Source: UBA3305 sp002373555
GTDB taxonomy: Bacteria; Bacillota; Clostridia; Lachnospirales; Lachnospiraceae
NCBI GenBank assembly: GCA_946612455.1
Contig: CAMOER010000001.1
Coordinates: 62,001 to 126,000, forward strand
Length of the DNA: 64,000 nucleotides
Direction of reading: 5' to 3'
Shown: positions 8,823 through 17,441 of the stretch, one piece after another
Position numbering within the stretch: the stretch's first letter is position 1
How the letters are laid out: each line of letters begins with the position of its first letter
Position numbers and translations under genes: made by a program
The notes under the pieces: generated by a model
Seen by the model: only the letters and a program-made list of their open reading frames with translations
Databases searched by the model: none
Told to the model about the DNA's origin: nothing

Positions 8823-10121
8823 TCAGAAACCGACGATCCTGCGGATATCATTGAACATCACAACGACCATCAAAAGCATCAGCAGTGCAAAGCCTGCCAT
8901 ATGCACCATGCCTTCCTTATCGGGCGGCACTGGCTTTCCGCGCAGGCCCTCAACGATCAGGAAAATGAGCCGTCCGCCGTCCAGCGCGGGCAACGGGAGC
9001 AGATTCATGATGCCGAGGTTGACCGAAAGCAGGATCGAGAGATTGAGGATGTTCAGAACGACATCCAGGATTCCTGAAGAAGCGCTTTCTTCCACGGTAT
9101 CGCTGATCATGGAAACGATGCCCACCGGGCCGGACATATCACTGAGCCCCGCCGAACCGGTGAACAGCATTTTCAGGGAAACAAATGTCAGTTTGACATA
9201 ATAGACGGCCTGCCGGAACGCCCCGATCAGCGTCCCGCCGATGCCGGTCTTCTCTCTGTAATAAGCAGCCTCAAAGCCAAGCACACTTGCCTCATAGAAC
9301 GCAGGCGTGATCTTTGCTTCGTAAGACGTATCGTCCCTCTCATAAGTCACGGTGATCTCCGATCCGTCCGGCGGGTTCTGTGCGAAATACTGCATCAGTG
9401 CCTCGCCGGTCGCCGTCGCCGTGCCGTCCACCGCGGTAATGACGTCGCCGGCCTTCAGTCCGGCAGCCGCTGCAGGAGATCCCTCCGCCAGTTCTCCGAT
9501 CTCGGCGCTTCCTGCGCCGGAATTGTAGGAAATGCCGATGCGGTAGGCTTCGTAATGCGGATCGTAGGTGACCGTATTCCGTTCGCCGTTCCGTTCATAT
9601 TCCACCGTGACATCACTGCCGTCCAGCGGATCGGAGATCTGCATGAGCACGATATCACCGCCGGTCGTGATCCTGTGACCGTTGATGTTCCGGATGATAT
9701 CACCGACCTGAATGCCGGCTGCTTCTGCGCCGAGACCGGCGTTCACGGAGTAGACCTTCGGCGTATTCACGCCGGCGCCCATGATCAGAAAGACGGAAAG
9801 AATGAATGCGCAGAGGATATTGAACAGCGGTCCGCCGACCACGGTCAGGATCCTCTCCCCTACCGTCTTGTTGTTGAACGCATTCGGCGCCGGATCTGCT
9901 TCATCCTCTCCCACCATCATGCAGGAGCCGCCGAACGGAATGGCCTTGACAGAGTACCTGGTCTCGCCTTTGACGGTACTGAAGATCCGGGGGCCCATGC
10001 CCACGGAAAACTCAGTCACGCCGATGCCGGCCCTTTTCGCAAAGAGGAAATGGCCCAGCTCATGCGTGATGACCAGAAAACTGAACACCAGTATGGCAAT
10101 AATAATACTTACGATATTCAA
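8823..10121 (-). CDS. rseP: Site-2 protease RseP (membrane zinc metalloprotease)
   Basis: This 432-aa intramembrane metalloprotease (M50 family) cleaves membrane-bound regulators and leftover signal peptides. THELGH at residues 19-24 is the HExxH zinc site in the first membrane segment, and PALDGGR near residue 380 supplies the third ligand. Two PDZ domains lie between (about 118-190, with GDIIRNINGH; about 205-275, with GLKAGDVITAVDG). It sits between dxr and ispG, the usual Gram-positive order. Confidence 0.95.
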   Translation of the reverse strand: MNIVSIIIAILVFSFLVITHELGHFLFAKRAGIGVTEFSVGMGPRIFSTVKGETRYSVKAIPFGGSCMMVGEDEADPAPNAFNNKTVGERILTVVGGPLFNILCAFILSVFLIMGAGVNTPKVYSVNAGLGAEAAGIQVGDIIRNINGHRITTGGDIVLMQISDPLDGSDVTVEYERNGERNTVTYDPHYEAYRIGISYNSGAGSAEIGELAEGSPAAAAGLKAGDVITAVDGTATATGEALMQYFAQNPPDGSEITVTYERDDTSYEAKITPAFYEASVLGFEAAYYREKTGIGGTLIGAFRQAVYYVKLTFVSLKMLFTGSAGLSDMSGPVGIVSMISDTVEESASSGILDVVLNILNLSILLSVNLGIMNLLPLPALDGGRLIFLIVEGLRGKPVPPDKEGMVHMAGFALLMLLMVVVMFNDIRRIVGF

Positions 10122-10157
10122 CCGTTTTACGTCCTTTCGTTACAGTACGATAAACTT

Positions 10158-11297
10158 TTACAGCGTGCCGAGATAATCATCGACCTCTTTCTGCGCCGAT
10201 TCGATCTCGTCTACAGTCGGATCCTCGATCACGGTATGCCGTTCCATGGCTTCCGCGATCATATCCGTGATGCCGTGGAAGGTGATCTCTCCCTTCCGGA
10301 ATCGCGCGTTCGCCCACTCATTCGCGGCATTGAAGACCGCGGGCATGCTTCCGCCCCGCCTGCCGGCAGAGATCCCGAGCGGCAGGCCCGGAAATGCCTT
10401 CGGATCCGGCTTCTCAAAGGTCAGCTCCCGGATGGCAAAGAAATCCAGTTTCTTTGTTTCCATCGGATGCCGGTCCGGATACGTCAGCGCATACTGGATC
10501 GGCAGGCGCATATCCGGTGCGCCCATCTGCGCCATGACAGCGCCGTCTTCGTATTCGACCATGGAATGCACGATGCTCTGCGGATGGACCAGCACTTCGA
10601 TCTGATCATAGGAAACATCGAACAGCCAGTGCGCTTCCATGACCTCCAGCGCCTTGTTCACCATATCGGCGGAATCGATCGTGATCTTGTCGCCCATCGT
10701 CCAGTTCGGATGCTTCAGGGCATCCGCCGCGGTCACAAGCGCCGTCTGCTCATACTTCATCCCGCGGAAAGGCCCGCCGGATGCTGTCAGCAGGATGCGC
10801 CGCACCGGATTCTGCCGGTTCCCGTGCAGGCACTGGAAGATCGCCGAATGCTCGCTGTCGACCGGGAGAATGCTGACGCCATGCTCTCTGGCCAGCGGGA
10901 TGATGATATGTCCGGCGCAGACCATGGTCTCCTTATTGGCGAGCGCGATATCCTTCCCGGCTTTGATCGCAGCGATCGTCGGCCGGATGCCGATCATGCC
11001 GACCACAGCGGTCAGCACGGTATCGCAGGCAGGATCAACGGCCGCTTCCGTCATTCCGTCCACCCCATGCACGATCCGCACTGGCAGATCGGCAACGCGT
11101 GCGGCGAGATCCGCCGCATCGGCTTCTTCCGTCACGCAGGCGATCCCGGGACGGAACTCCCGGATCTGCTCCTCCAGCAGTTTGATATTCTTATGCGCTG
11201 TCAGCGCGGTAACTTTCATATCCGGCTCATGTCTGACCACGTCAAGCGTCTGACGTCCGATCGAGCCTGTAGAGCCCAGAAGCGCGATATTTCTCAT
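10158..11297 (-). CDS. dxr: 1-deoxy-D-xylulose 5-phosphate reductoisomerase
   Basis: Converts DXP to MEP with NADPH, the committed step of the MEP pathway. The N-terminal dinucleotide-binding motif LGSTGSIGRQTLDVV starts at residue 7. The catalytic segment LPVDSEHSAIFQ and the flexible loop TASGGPFRGM are intact. Length is 379 aa, normal for the family. It is preceded by cdsA and followed by rseP after 36 nt. Confidence 0.97.
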   Translation of the reverse strand: MRNIALLGSTGSIGRQTLDVVRHEPDMKVTALTAHKNIKLLEEQIREFRPGIACVTEEADAADLAARVADLPVRIVHGVDGMTEAAVDPACDTVLTAVVGMIGIRPTIAAIKAGKDIALANKETMVCAGHIIIPLAREHGVSILPVDSEHSAIFQCLHGNRQNPVRRILLTASGGPFRGMKYEQTALVTAADALKHPNWTMGDKITIDSADMVNKALEVMEAHWLFDVSYDQIEVLVHPQSIVHSMVEYEDGAVMAQMGAPDMRLPIQYALTYPDRHPMETKKLDFFAIRELTFEKPDPKAFPGLPLGISAGRRGGSMPAVFNAANEWANARFRKGEITFHGITDMIAEAMERHTVIEDPTVDEIESAQKEVDDYLGTL

Positions 11298-11345
11298 ATT
11301 GATTCTTCCTTTAACAGCTGCGCGCAGAACACAGCGGCAGCCGTA

Positions 11346-12167
11346 TTACTTGATAATGCAGATCAGATACCAGATCAGCGGTGCTGTAATGATCACGGAA
11401 TCGAACCGGTCCATGATCCCGCCGTGTCCCGGGATCAGCGTGCCGTAATCCTTGATATTGTACTGTCTCTTGATCGCAGATGCAGCCAGATCTCCGATCA
11501 TGGAGATCAGTGCGCCGACAGCGCCGATGATCATCAGCGCGGGGATCGGCATCGTGAAGACCGTCAGATGATTCCTGAAAACGATCGCGAAGATCAGCCC
11601 GATCAGGGCCGCGCCGATCACGCCGCCGACGGCTCCCTCGACCGATTTTTTCGGGCTCAGCACCGGCGCCATCTTATGCTTGCCGAACAGCATGCCGGCG
11701 CAGTAGGCACACGTATCGCATCCCCAGGAACTGATGAAGACCAGCCATACCAGGAACTGCCCGTTCTCCATGCCGCGGATCCGCAGCATATAGGAGATCA
11801 TCACCGGTACATAGAAGAACACGAAGAAGCTGAAAACGATCTCGGAGATATGGATATCCGGATATGAAAACACATAGAAGACCAGCATGAACAGCAGCAT
11901 GATCACCGGTACGGCCTCCCGGATCATATCCGCGCCGGTGCTGTAATCCGTGCCTTCGAACAGAAACGTCAGGAACCAGATCACTGCGGCCGCATATCCG
12001 ATGAACGCGAGCGGCGTCTTCTCATGCTCGATCACCTTGAACAGTTCATACATGCCGATCAGCGAGACCGCCAGCAGGCCGATATTCATGACCGGCCCGC
12101 CCATGACCAGCAGGAAGACGGCGATCACCATCAGGATAATTCCGCTTCGAAGTCTTACCCAGAACAT
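11346..12167 (-). CDS. cdsA: Phosphatidate cytidylyltransferase
   Basis: Makes CDP-diacylglycerol from phosphatidic acid and CTP in the cytoplasmic membrane, the entry to phospholipid synthesis. Eight or so membrane segments are followed by the C-terminal signature around SMIGDLAASAIKRQYNIKD and PGHGGIMDRFDS. The start MFWVRLRSG at 12167 is chosen because the end of uppS supplies GGAGGAAG a few bases upstream and the uppS TGA ends one base before this ATG. Length is 273 aa. Confidence 0.95.
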   Translation of the reverse strand: MFWVRLRSGIILMVIAVFLLVMGGPVMNIGLLAVSLIGMYELFKVIEHEKTPLAFIGYAAAVIWFLTFLFEGTDYSTGADMIREAVPVIMLLFMLVFYVFSYPDIHISEIVFSFFVFFYVPVMISYMLRIRGMENGQFLVWLVFISSWGCDTCAYCAGMLFGKHKMAPVLSPKKSVEGAVGGVIGAALIGLIFAIVFRNHLTVFTMPIPALMIIGAVGALISMIGDLAASAIKRQYNIKDYGTLIPGHGGIMDRFDSVIITAPLIWYLICIIK

Positions 12168-12168
12168 C

Positions 12169-12876
12169 TCATCTTCCTCCGAACCGGCGGTTCCGCCTGT
12201 TATACTCTTCGATCGCCGCAACCAGATGTTCCTTATGGAAGTCCGGCCAGTAAACGTCGGTGAAATACAGTTCGGCATACGCCAGCTGCCACATCAGATA
12301 ATTGGACAGCCGCAGTTCGCCGCTGGTGCGGATCATCAGGTCCGGATCCGGCATCCCGGCGGTATCCAGATGGGCGCTGATCACTTCTTCCGTGATCTCT
12401 GAAGGTGCCAGCGAACCGTCCCGTACTTCCTCCGCGATTTTCTCCACGCCGCGGCGGATCTCGTCACGGGATCCGTAATTGAGCGCCAGGACGAAGGTCA
12501 TGCCGGTGTTTTCCTTCGTAACATCCTCCAGCATATTGAGACCGTCAATCAGATCCTGATCGAATTTGCTGCGGTCGCCGATGCTTTTTACACGGACGTT
12601 ATTCGCCATAGCGACTGTCTTCAGTCTGCCGATGTAATAGCGGAACAGCGACATCAGGGCACCGACCTCCTCCGAAGAACGCTTCCAGTTCTCCGTCGAG
12701 AAGCCGTAAATGGTAAAATACTGTATGCCGAGCCTTGCGGCGTCTTCCACGATCTGTTCCAGATTCTCGCATCCGGCTTTATGTCCCATGCTCCTCGGAA
12801 CATGATGTTCTTTCGCCCAGCGCCCGTTGCCGTCCAGTATCACCGCCACATGCGCCGGAATGATCATATCCTGCAT
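12169..12876 (-). CDS. uppS: Isoprenyl transferase (undecaprenyl diphosphate synthase)
   Basis: Condenses IPP onto FPP in cis to give the C55 lipid carrier for cell-wall synthesis. The signature HVAVILDGNGRWAKE at residues 9-23 contains catalytic Asp15; the C-terminal DLMIRTSGELRLSNY is also typical. Length is 235 aa. It is tightly coupled to cdsA downstream. Confidence 0.96.
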   Translation of the reverse strand: MQDMIIPAHVAVILDGNGRWAKEHHVPRSMGHKAGCENLEQIVEDAARLGIQYFTIYGFSTENWKRSSEEVGALMSLFRYYIGRLKTVAMANNVRVKSIGDRSKFDQDLIDGLNMLEDVTKENTGMTFVLALNYGSRDEIRRGVEKIAEEVRDGSLAPSEITEEVISAHLDTAGMPDPDLMIRTSGELRLSNYLMWQLAYAELYFTDVYWPDFHKEHLVAAIEEYNRRNRRFGGR

Positions 12877-12935
12877 ATCCTGTCCTCACATTATTTCAGA
12901 TTAACGGAAGAATGTCCGCTTCATTATCCTATAAA

Positions 12936-12959
12936 GAGGCAGGGTGCGCTCCCTGCCTC
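12936..12959 (-). terminator. Hairpin between frr and uppS (attenuator-like)
   Basis: A perfect 9-bp stem (GAGGCAGGG, 12936-12944, with 12951-12959) follows the frr stop in the direction of transcription and is followed by only three T residues. It may be a leaky terminator that lowers expression of uppS and downstream genes relative to pyrH-frr, or an mRNA stabiliser. Confidence 0.5.
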
Positions 12960-12978
12960 CGCAATCACAGCCGTTCGA

Positions 12979-13533
12979 TCAGACTGTCATGATCTCTTTT
13001 GTCTTCGCGTCGGTCTCTTTCTCGGCCGTCTCGCTGTACTTGTCGGTCAGCTTCTGGATATCGGCGACAGCCTTCTTGGAATCGTCTTCCGTGTATTCGC
13101 CGGCCTTCTCCTGCTTCTTGATGAAGTCGTTCGCATCACGTCTGATGTTCCGCAGCGCGACCTTTGCGGCCTCGCCTTTCTTCTTGACATCCTTCGCAAG
13201 GCTCTTGCGGCGCTCCTCGGTAAGCTCCGGGAAGATCAGGCGGATCACGCTGCCGTCATTGGAAGGATTGATGCCGATATCAGACTTGTTGATTGCCTTC
13301 TCAATGGCCTTTACCTGGCCTTTGTCCCAGGGCTGGATCTGCAGGATCCTGGCTTCCGGCACGGTCACGCTGGCGATCTGGGCGATCGGAGTGGCCTGTC
13401 CGTAATAGTCAACAGTGATCTTGTTGAGCACCGCGGGATTTGCGCGGCCGGCTCTGATCGTGGAGAGCTCTTCCTTCAGATTGGAGATGGTCTTACCCAT
13501 TTTGTCTTCATAAACTTTTAATGCGTCATCCAT
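12979..13533 (-). CDS. frr: Ribosome recycling factor
   Basis: This 184-aa protein splits the post-termination ribosome together with EF-G. The coiled-coil domain with TIRAGRANPAVLNKI and the C-terminal LTEERRKSLAKDVKK are family signatures. It lies 72 nt after pyrH, the standard pairing, with a GGAGGAAGAC-type ribosome site before the ATG. Confidence 0.97.
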   Translation of the reverse strand: MDDALKVYEDKMGKTISNLKEELSTIRAGRANPAVLNKITVDYYGQATPIAQIASVTVPEARILQIQPWDKGQVKAIEKAINKSDIGINPSNDGSVIRLIFPELTEERRKSLAKDVKKKGEAAKVALRNIRRDANDFIKKQEKAGEYTEDDSKKAVADIQKLTDKYSETAEKETDAKTKEIMTV

Positions 13534-13605
13534 TGTGTCTTCCTCCTTCTATTTTTCTGCGGGCTGCCCGGCGCAAAGTGATCCCGCAGTCCGTAATATG
13601 CTTCT

Positions 13606-14310
13606 TTATACAGTGACCCTGGTGCCGGTAATCTCACCCATCAGCGCACGTTTGATGCTGTCTTCTCCCTTCAGTCCGAAGACAGCAAGCGGCATCCGGT
13701 TCTCCATGGCGATAATGGAAGCGGTCAGGTCGATGACCTTCAGTTTTTTCTCTACCATCTCATCAATCGTCAGGGTATCGAATTTCACGGCATCCGGATT
13801 CAGCGCGGGATCGGAATCATACACACCGTCGATTGCCTTGGCAAGCAGAATCTCATCCGCACCGAGTTCCACCGCGCGGAGCACGATGCCCGTATCTGTC
13901 GAGAAATACGGATGTCCTGTGCCGCCGGCAAAGAAGACCACTTTTCCGGCCGCCAGCGCTTCTTCCGCTGCGTCCTTGGAAAACAGTTCGGTCATATCGC
14001 CCACATAGAACGGCGTAAAGATCTTCGTCTGCATGCCCTCGGTCCGGAAGATCTCGGAAACATACAGGCAGTTCATCACGGTGGCCAGCATTCCGATCTG
14101 GTCGGCCTGCACTCTGCCGATCGCCGTACTCGTACGGCCTCTCCAGAAATTGCCGCCGCCGATCACGATCGCCAGTTCCACGCCCGCATCCACCGCAGGC
14201 CTGATCTGTCCGGCAACTTCGCGGACGACCGCTTCGTCAAATCCGGTCTTCTTTTCCCCGGCAAGCGCTTCGCCGGAGAGCTTCAAAATAACTCTTCTCT
14301 TTTTTTCCAT
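13606..14310 (-). CDS. pyrH: Uridylate kinase
   Basis: Phosphorylates UMP to UDP (amino-acid-kinase fold). KLSGEAL near the N-terminus binds phosphate; IVIGGGNFWRGR and TGHPYFSTDTG are typical. The start MEKKRRV at 14310 is preceded by GGGAGC; the longer frame to 14337 lacks a site. Length is 234 aa. It is the first gene of the long operon read from the promoter at 14390-14418. Confidence 0.96.
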   Translation of the reverse strand: MEKKRRVILKLSGEALAGEKKTGFDEAVVREVAGQIRPAVDAGVELAIVIGGGNFWRGRTSTAIGRVQADQIGMLATVMNCLYVSEIFRTEGMQTKIFTPFYVGDMTELFSKDAAEEALAAGKVVFFAGGTGHPYFSTDTGIVLRAVELGADEILLAKAIDGVYDSDPALNPDAVKFDTLTIDEMVEKKLKVIDLTASIIAMENRMPLAVFGLKGEDSIKRALMGEITGTRVTV

Positions 14311-14389
14311 AGTGCAAGCTCCCAAATACCGCTGCATAAGCTGTTATCGTGCGGAAAGCCGTCCGTCAGACAGTCCCGCAATCCAATAT

Positions 14390-14418
14390 ATTGTAGCATA
14401 ATACGTCAGAATTGTCTA
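14390..14418 (-). promoter_or_regulatory. Sigma-A promoter of the pyrH-frr-uppS operon
   Basis: TAGACA (14413-14418) and TACAAT (14390-14395) are separated by exactly 17 nt on the minus strand, each one mismatch from consensus. The -35 overlaps the stop codon of the PHP gene. It is 80 nt upstream of the pyrH start. Confidence 0.65.
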
Positions 14419-15279
14419 TATTTCCGCCTTTTCCCTGCGGAATTCATCGATTCTTTCCAGGAATTCGTACGGCACTCTTAAGTTCCCGTAACCGCTTCCC
14501 AGCGCCAGTCCCGGCTTGATCTTCCCGTGAAAATCGCTTCCACCAGAACGCAGGCAGCGGAACTGTTCCGCCAGTTCTTCGGCAACGCACTGCTCCGCCT
14601 CTGTGAAATCGCTGTAGCGCACTTCCAATCCGTCTGCGCCGGCCAAAAGAAGTTCTTCGGCGGCCTGCCGGCTCGCCTGCAGATCGTTTTTAAAGATCTT
14701 GTGATAATGAGCGATAAAGACCGTCGCGCCGGCTTCGTGAAGCAGCCGGATCCCATCCACTGCCTCCGGGCTCCATTTGGGCAGGTAGGCCGGCTTTCCC
14801 CTGTTCAGAAGAACGTCAAAGGTCTCCTGCACGGTCTTAAAATAGCCTGCCTCCACGAGCATCTGGCCGACAAGACCTCTTGTCACGACCGTATCGTCCC
14901 CCGCGCCGCTCGCTGACGGATCAATCGGATAGTTCAGTTCCGCAAGACGCTCGAACATCTTCCGGTTCCGGTTTTTCCTTGCATCGACGATATCCTGCAT
15001 CATTTTCTGCAATGTTTCGGATCCTGTGTCGGGGAACAGCCCGACGAGGTGCACACTCCGGTTCTTATGTTTGGTTGAAAGCTCAAGGCCCGGCACCACG
15101 CGGATGCCGAATCGTCTGCCGGCGTCCAGCGCTTCATCGATCCCGGTTACGCAATCATGATCCGTGATCGCGACGGCAGCAAGCCCCGATTTCGCTGCCA
15201 GTTCCACCATTTCGGAGGGTGTCAGGGACCCGTCGGAGCAGGTCGTATGTGCATGAAGGTCAATCCATTTATCCATCAA
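14416..15279 (-). CDS. PHP-domain metal-dependent phosphoesterase
   Basis: This 287-aa soluble protein starts with the PHP motif DLHAHTTCSDGSLTP (His9, His11, Asp16), followed by AAVAITDHDCVTGIDEA, HYHKIF and a C-terminal GGSDFHG. It resembles the YciV/TrpH group, which includes RNase AM and nucleoside 3',5'-bisphosphate phosphatases. A nuclease or phosphatase acting on small nucleic acids is likely; the exact substrate is not visible. It is upstream of pyrH in the same direction, but pyrH has its own promoter. Confidence 0.8.
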   Translation of the reverse strand: MMDKWIDLHAHTTCSDGSLTPSEMVELAAKSGLAAVAITDHDCVTGIDEALDAGRRFGIRVVPGLELSTKHKNRSVHLVGLFPDTGSETLQKMMQDIVDARKNRNRKMFERLAELNYPIDPSASGAGDDTVVTRGLVGQMLVEAGYFKTVQETFDVLLNRGKPAYLPKWSPEAVDGIRLLHEAGATVFIAHYHKIFKNDLQASRQAAEELLLAGADGLEVRYSDFTEAEQCVAEELAEQFRCLRSGGSDFHGKIKPGLALGSGYGNLRVPYEFLERIDEFRREKAEI

Positions 15280-15323
15280 TCTGTCAGTATCTTCTTTCTG
15301 TTATTGTAGCTGCATGCGATCCA

Positions 15324-16166
15324 TCAGAACTTTCCGGAATGTCCCGAGAAGCCGCCGGAGCCTATGGAAGTGCCTCCGCCGCCCGGCCGGTTCCCGTTCT
15401 TTCCGCCTTCACTGATGATGCGGGTCGAGACAGAACGTCTTAAATATCTGTCCTGCTGCGCGGTGAGATCAAAACTCCCGTTCACTTTGTAATGATCGGC
15501 ATTCACCGCAGTTCGGACACTCTTCATGGACTTGGAGAGTCCCAGTGTTGCCATAGCCGATGTGACCAGTCCGGCAAACAGTTTCATGATGCTGTTCAGG
15601 AAGCCGCCGCCACGCTCTTCTTCAGGACTTACATCGACCGGCGTACCGGCGGCCTCCGCCTGCAGGTACTTCTCGCTCTCCCGGATATAATCCCGGAAGC
15701 CCTGATAATAATCATCGTCCCCGAAATCGTCCAGGAACTTCCTTTCCAGCTGCTCCTTGCCGTAATCCGTAAATGCCGCATTTCCGACGGCACCATGCGC
15801 GATCAGCGCATAATCCCTGTCATTCAGGGAAAGCAGCAGCATCACGCCGTCCCGGTCTCCGCCGTAGCCGATATCCAGGCTGTCGTAAATGGCCGTTGCA
15901 GCATCATATGCACTGGTGCTGCTGTATTCGCTGTAGTCATCCAGAATGACCATGTAGATGCCGCACTGATACTGCTCCGCAGCCGCATAGGCAATGGCAT
16001 CCAGTTCTTCGGCCTGGTCTTCCGAAAGCAGACCGGCGATATCCCACATCTGCCTTTCATATGCATTTGCAGAAGATACGGCGAAAACGCCTGCCGGCAG
16101 CAGTGCGATCAGTACTGCCGTCAGAACGATCAGAGCGCGCTTACAGAAATCCATCGATCTTTTCAT
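15324..16166 (-). CDS. TPM-domain membrane-anchored protein (YgcG-like)
   Basis: From MKRSMDFCK at 16166 (GGAGG ten bases upstream) this is a 280-aa protein with a signal peptide or anchor (ALIVLTAVLIALLPAG). A TPM domain follows (AYERQMWDIAGLLSEDQAEEL through YRDYIRESEKYL-like helices). A second hydrophobic segment (NSIMKLFAGLVTSAMATLG) precedes a Gly/Ser-rich tail ending GGFSGHSGKF. TPM domains occur in photosystem II repair and in bacterial envelope proteins of unclear function; some have phosphatase activity. It is 16 nt downstream of the zinc-ribbon protein, and the two genes are probably one operon. Confidence 0.75.
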   Translation of the reverse strand: MKRSMDFCKRALIVLTAVLIALLPAGVFAVSSANAYERQMWDIAGLLSEDQAEELDAIAYAAAEQYQCGIYMVILDDYSEYSSTSAYDAATAIYDSLDIGYGGDRDGVMLLLSLNDRDYALIAHGAVGNAAFTDYGKEQLERKFLDDFGDDDYYQGFRDYIRESEKYLQAEAAGTPVDVSPEEERGGGFLNSIMKLFAGLVTSAMATLGLSKSMKSVRTAVNADHYKVNGSFDLTAQQDRYLRRSVSTRIISEGGKNGNRPGGGGTSIGSGGFSGHSGKF

Positions 16167-16182
16167 CTCTGTCCACCTCCGA

Positions 16183-17367
16183 TCAGAAAATGAGGCTGAG
16201 CAGCAGGAAGACCACTGCTGCGAATCCTGCAAAGAATCCGCCGAGTTTCCCCTTCGACACAGGCAGGTCACCGACCATCTTTCCCGTCTGGCCGTTCATG
16301 GCAAACAGGAAATCCTGATCGTTCCAGCGGGTGTTCAGCATCCAGACCGGGAATAAGGCATAGCTCACTTTCCCCTGCACCATGCGGATATCCTCGCCCG
16401 CCGGATGCACGGCGTTGTATCCCTTGACGGTCCGCATCAGTTCATTGCTGAGCGACTGCTTCACTCTGTGTTCTATGCGCGGGATATTCTCCTTGGCAGT
16501 AACATCATATTTATCGGCCAGATAACCCGGCAGAAAGGCTGTGGAGAATTCTTTCAGTTCACTATAGTCATACGGTTCGATCGAATCCATATGATCGTCC
16601 GGCATCTTTCTGGCGCCGTCCGCCGGAACCTTCTCGAAGGAGAGCGAGCCGGAACGGACGACCGAATAATGATCTGTTTCCGTGACCTCTTCCTTCCCTC
16701 TTCTGTAGGAACGGGATTTCTCCGCATTGAACCGGGCCGTGCCCTCCGCAACGCCGTCAAAAAGCCAGAACGGGACATAGATCCCGCGGATCTCCTGAAT
16801 ATGGTTCTGGCTGGTGAATACGCCGGGAAGCAGCCATTTGCCCTTGTAATGCTCTTTCAGTCTGGCAACGGCCTGTTCTTTATTGTATTTGAAGGGAATG
16901 ATATAATCCGGCTTCAGCGTCCCGGCGAACTGTCCCGGAATGATGGTCGGATTATTGCAGTACGGACAGCTGGTCGCCGCGGTCGTCGCATCACAGATCA
17001 GCTCGGCGCCGCAGGACGGGCAGGAATAGGCCCGCATGGAAGCGGAATCACTTCCCCAGTCATCCGTCAGGTGCGATGTATCCCACTGTCCCTCCGCCTG
17101 CTGCGTCCCTTCGGTATATTCCGGCGGGATCTCTGCTGCGGCTGCGGCGGCCTGCGCGGCCGCAGCCTCTTTTTCCTTCTCCTTCTTCTCCGCCTCGGCT
17201 TCCATGGCGGCTGCGGCGGCTTCATCCTTCTCCCTGTAGAAAGCCTCGACCTCCTCGGTCGTATAGGTGCTTCCGCAGTAATCACAGACCAGCTTTCCGG
17301 TCTCCGGAGAGAAATGAAGCGGGCCTCCGCACGCGGGGCACTGATAATTGGTTATCTGTGACGGCAT
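16183..17367 (-). CDS. Double zinc-ribbon membrane protein (TFIIB-type zinc ribbon family)
   Basis: This 394-aa protein has an N-terminal zinc ribbon (CPACGG with CDYCGS, residues 10-32), a low-complexity Ala/Glu/Lys coiled segment (about 47-85), and a second zinc ribbon (CPSCGAEL with CPYCNNP). A conserved globular region containing YVPFWLFDG and a single C-terminal membrane helix follow. Clostridia commonly carry this family, sometimes misnamed as PriA-like helicase because of the ribbons; no helicase motifs exist here. Function unknown. It is followed closely by the TPM-domain gene, suggesting a joint envelope role. Confidence 0.75.
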   Translation of the reverse strand: MPSQITNYQCPACGGPLHFSPETGKLVCDYCGSTYTTEEVEAFYREKDEAAAAAMEAEAEKKEKEKEAAAAQAAAAAAEIPPEYTEGTQQAEGQWDTSHLTDDWGSDSASMRAYSCPSCGAELICDATTAATSCPYCNNPTIIPGQFAGTLKPDYIIPFKYNKEQAVARLKEHYKGKWLLPGVFTSQNHIQEIRGIYVPFWLFDGVAEGTARFNAEKSRSYRRGKEEVTETDHYSVVRSGSLSFEKVPADGARKMPDDHMDSIEPYDYSELKEFSTAFLPGYLADKYDVTAKENIPRIEHRVKQSLSNELMRTVKGYNAVHPAGEDIRMVQGKVSYALFPVWMLNTRWNDQDFLFAMNGQTGKMVGDLPVSKGKLGGFFAGFAAVVFLLLSLIF

Positions 17368-17408
17368 AAGCGCCTCCTTAACAGCATGATAAACAATCCT
17401 ACAGAAGC

Positions 17409-17438
17409 ATTATAATCCAAACCGCAGCGGCACCGCAA
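17409..17438 (-). promoter_or_regulatory. Candidate promoter for the zinc-ribbon / TPM genes
   Basis: A perfect TATAAT (17409-17414) follows TTGCGG (17433-17438) with an 18-nt spacer on the minus strand, 41 nt before the zinc-ribbon gene start and just after the MATE stop codon. Confidence 0.45.
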
Positions 17439-17441
17439 CCG

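Noticed and set aside
9555..11867. 770-codon plus-strand frame
   Set aside because: Antisense to rseP, dxr and cdsA; no domain, composition of a shadow frame.
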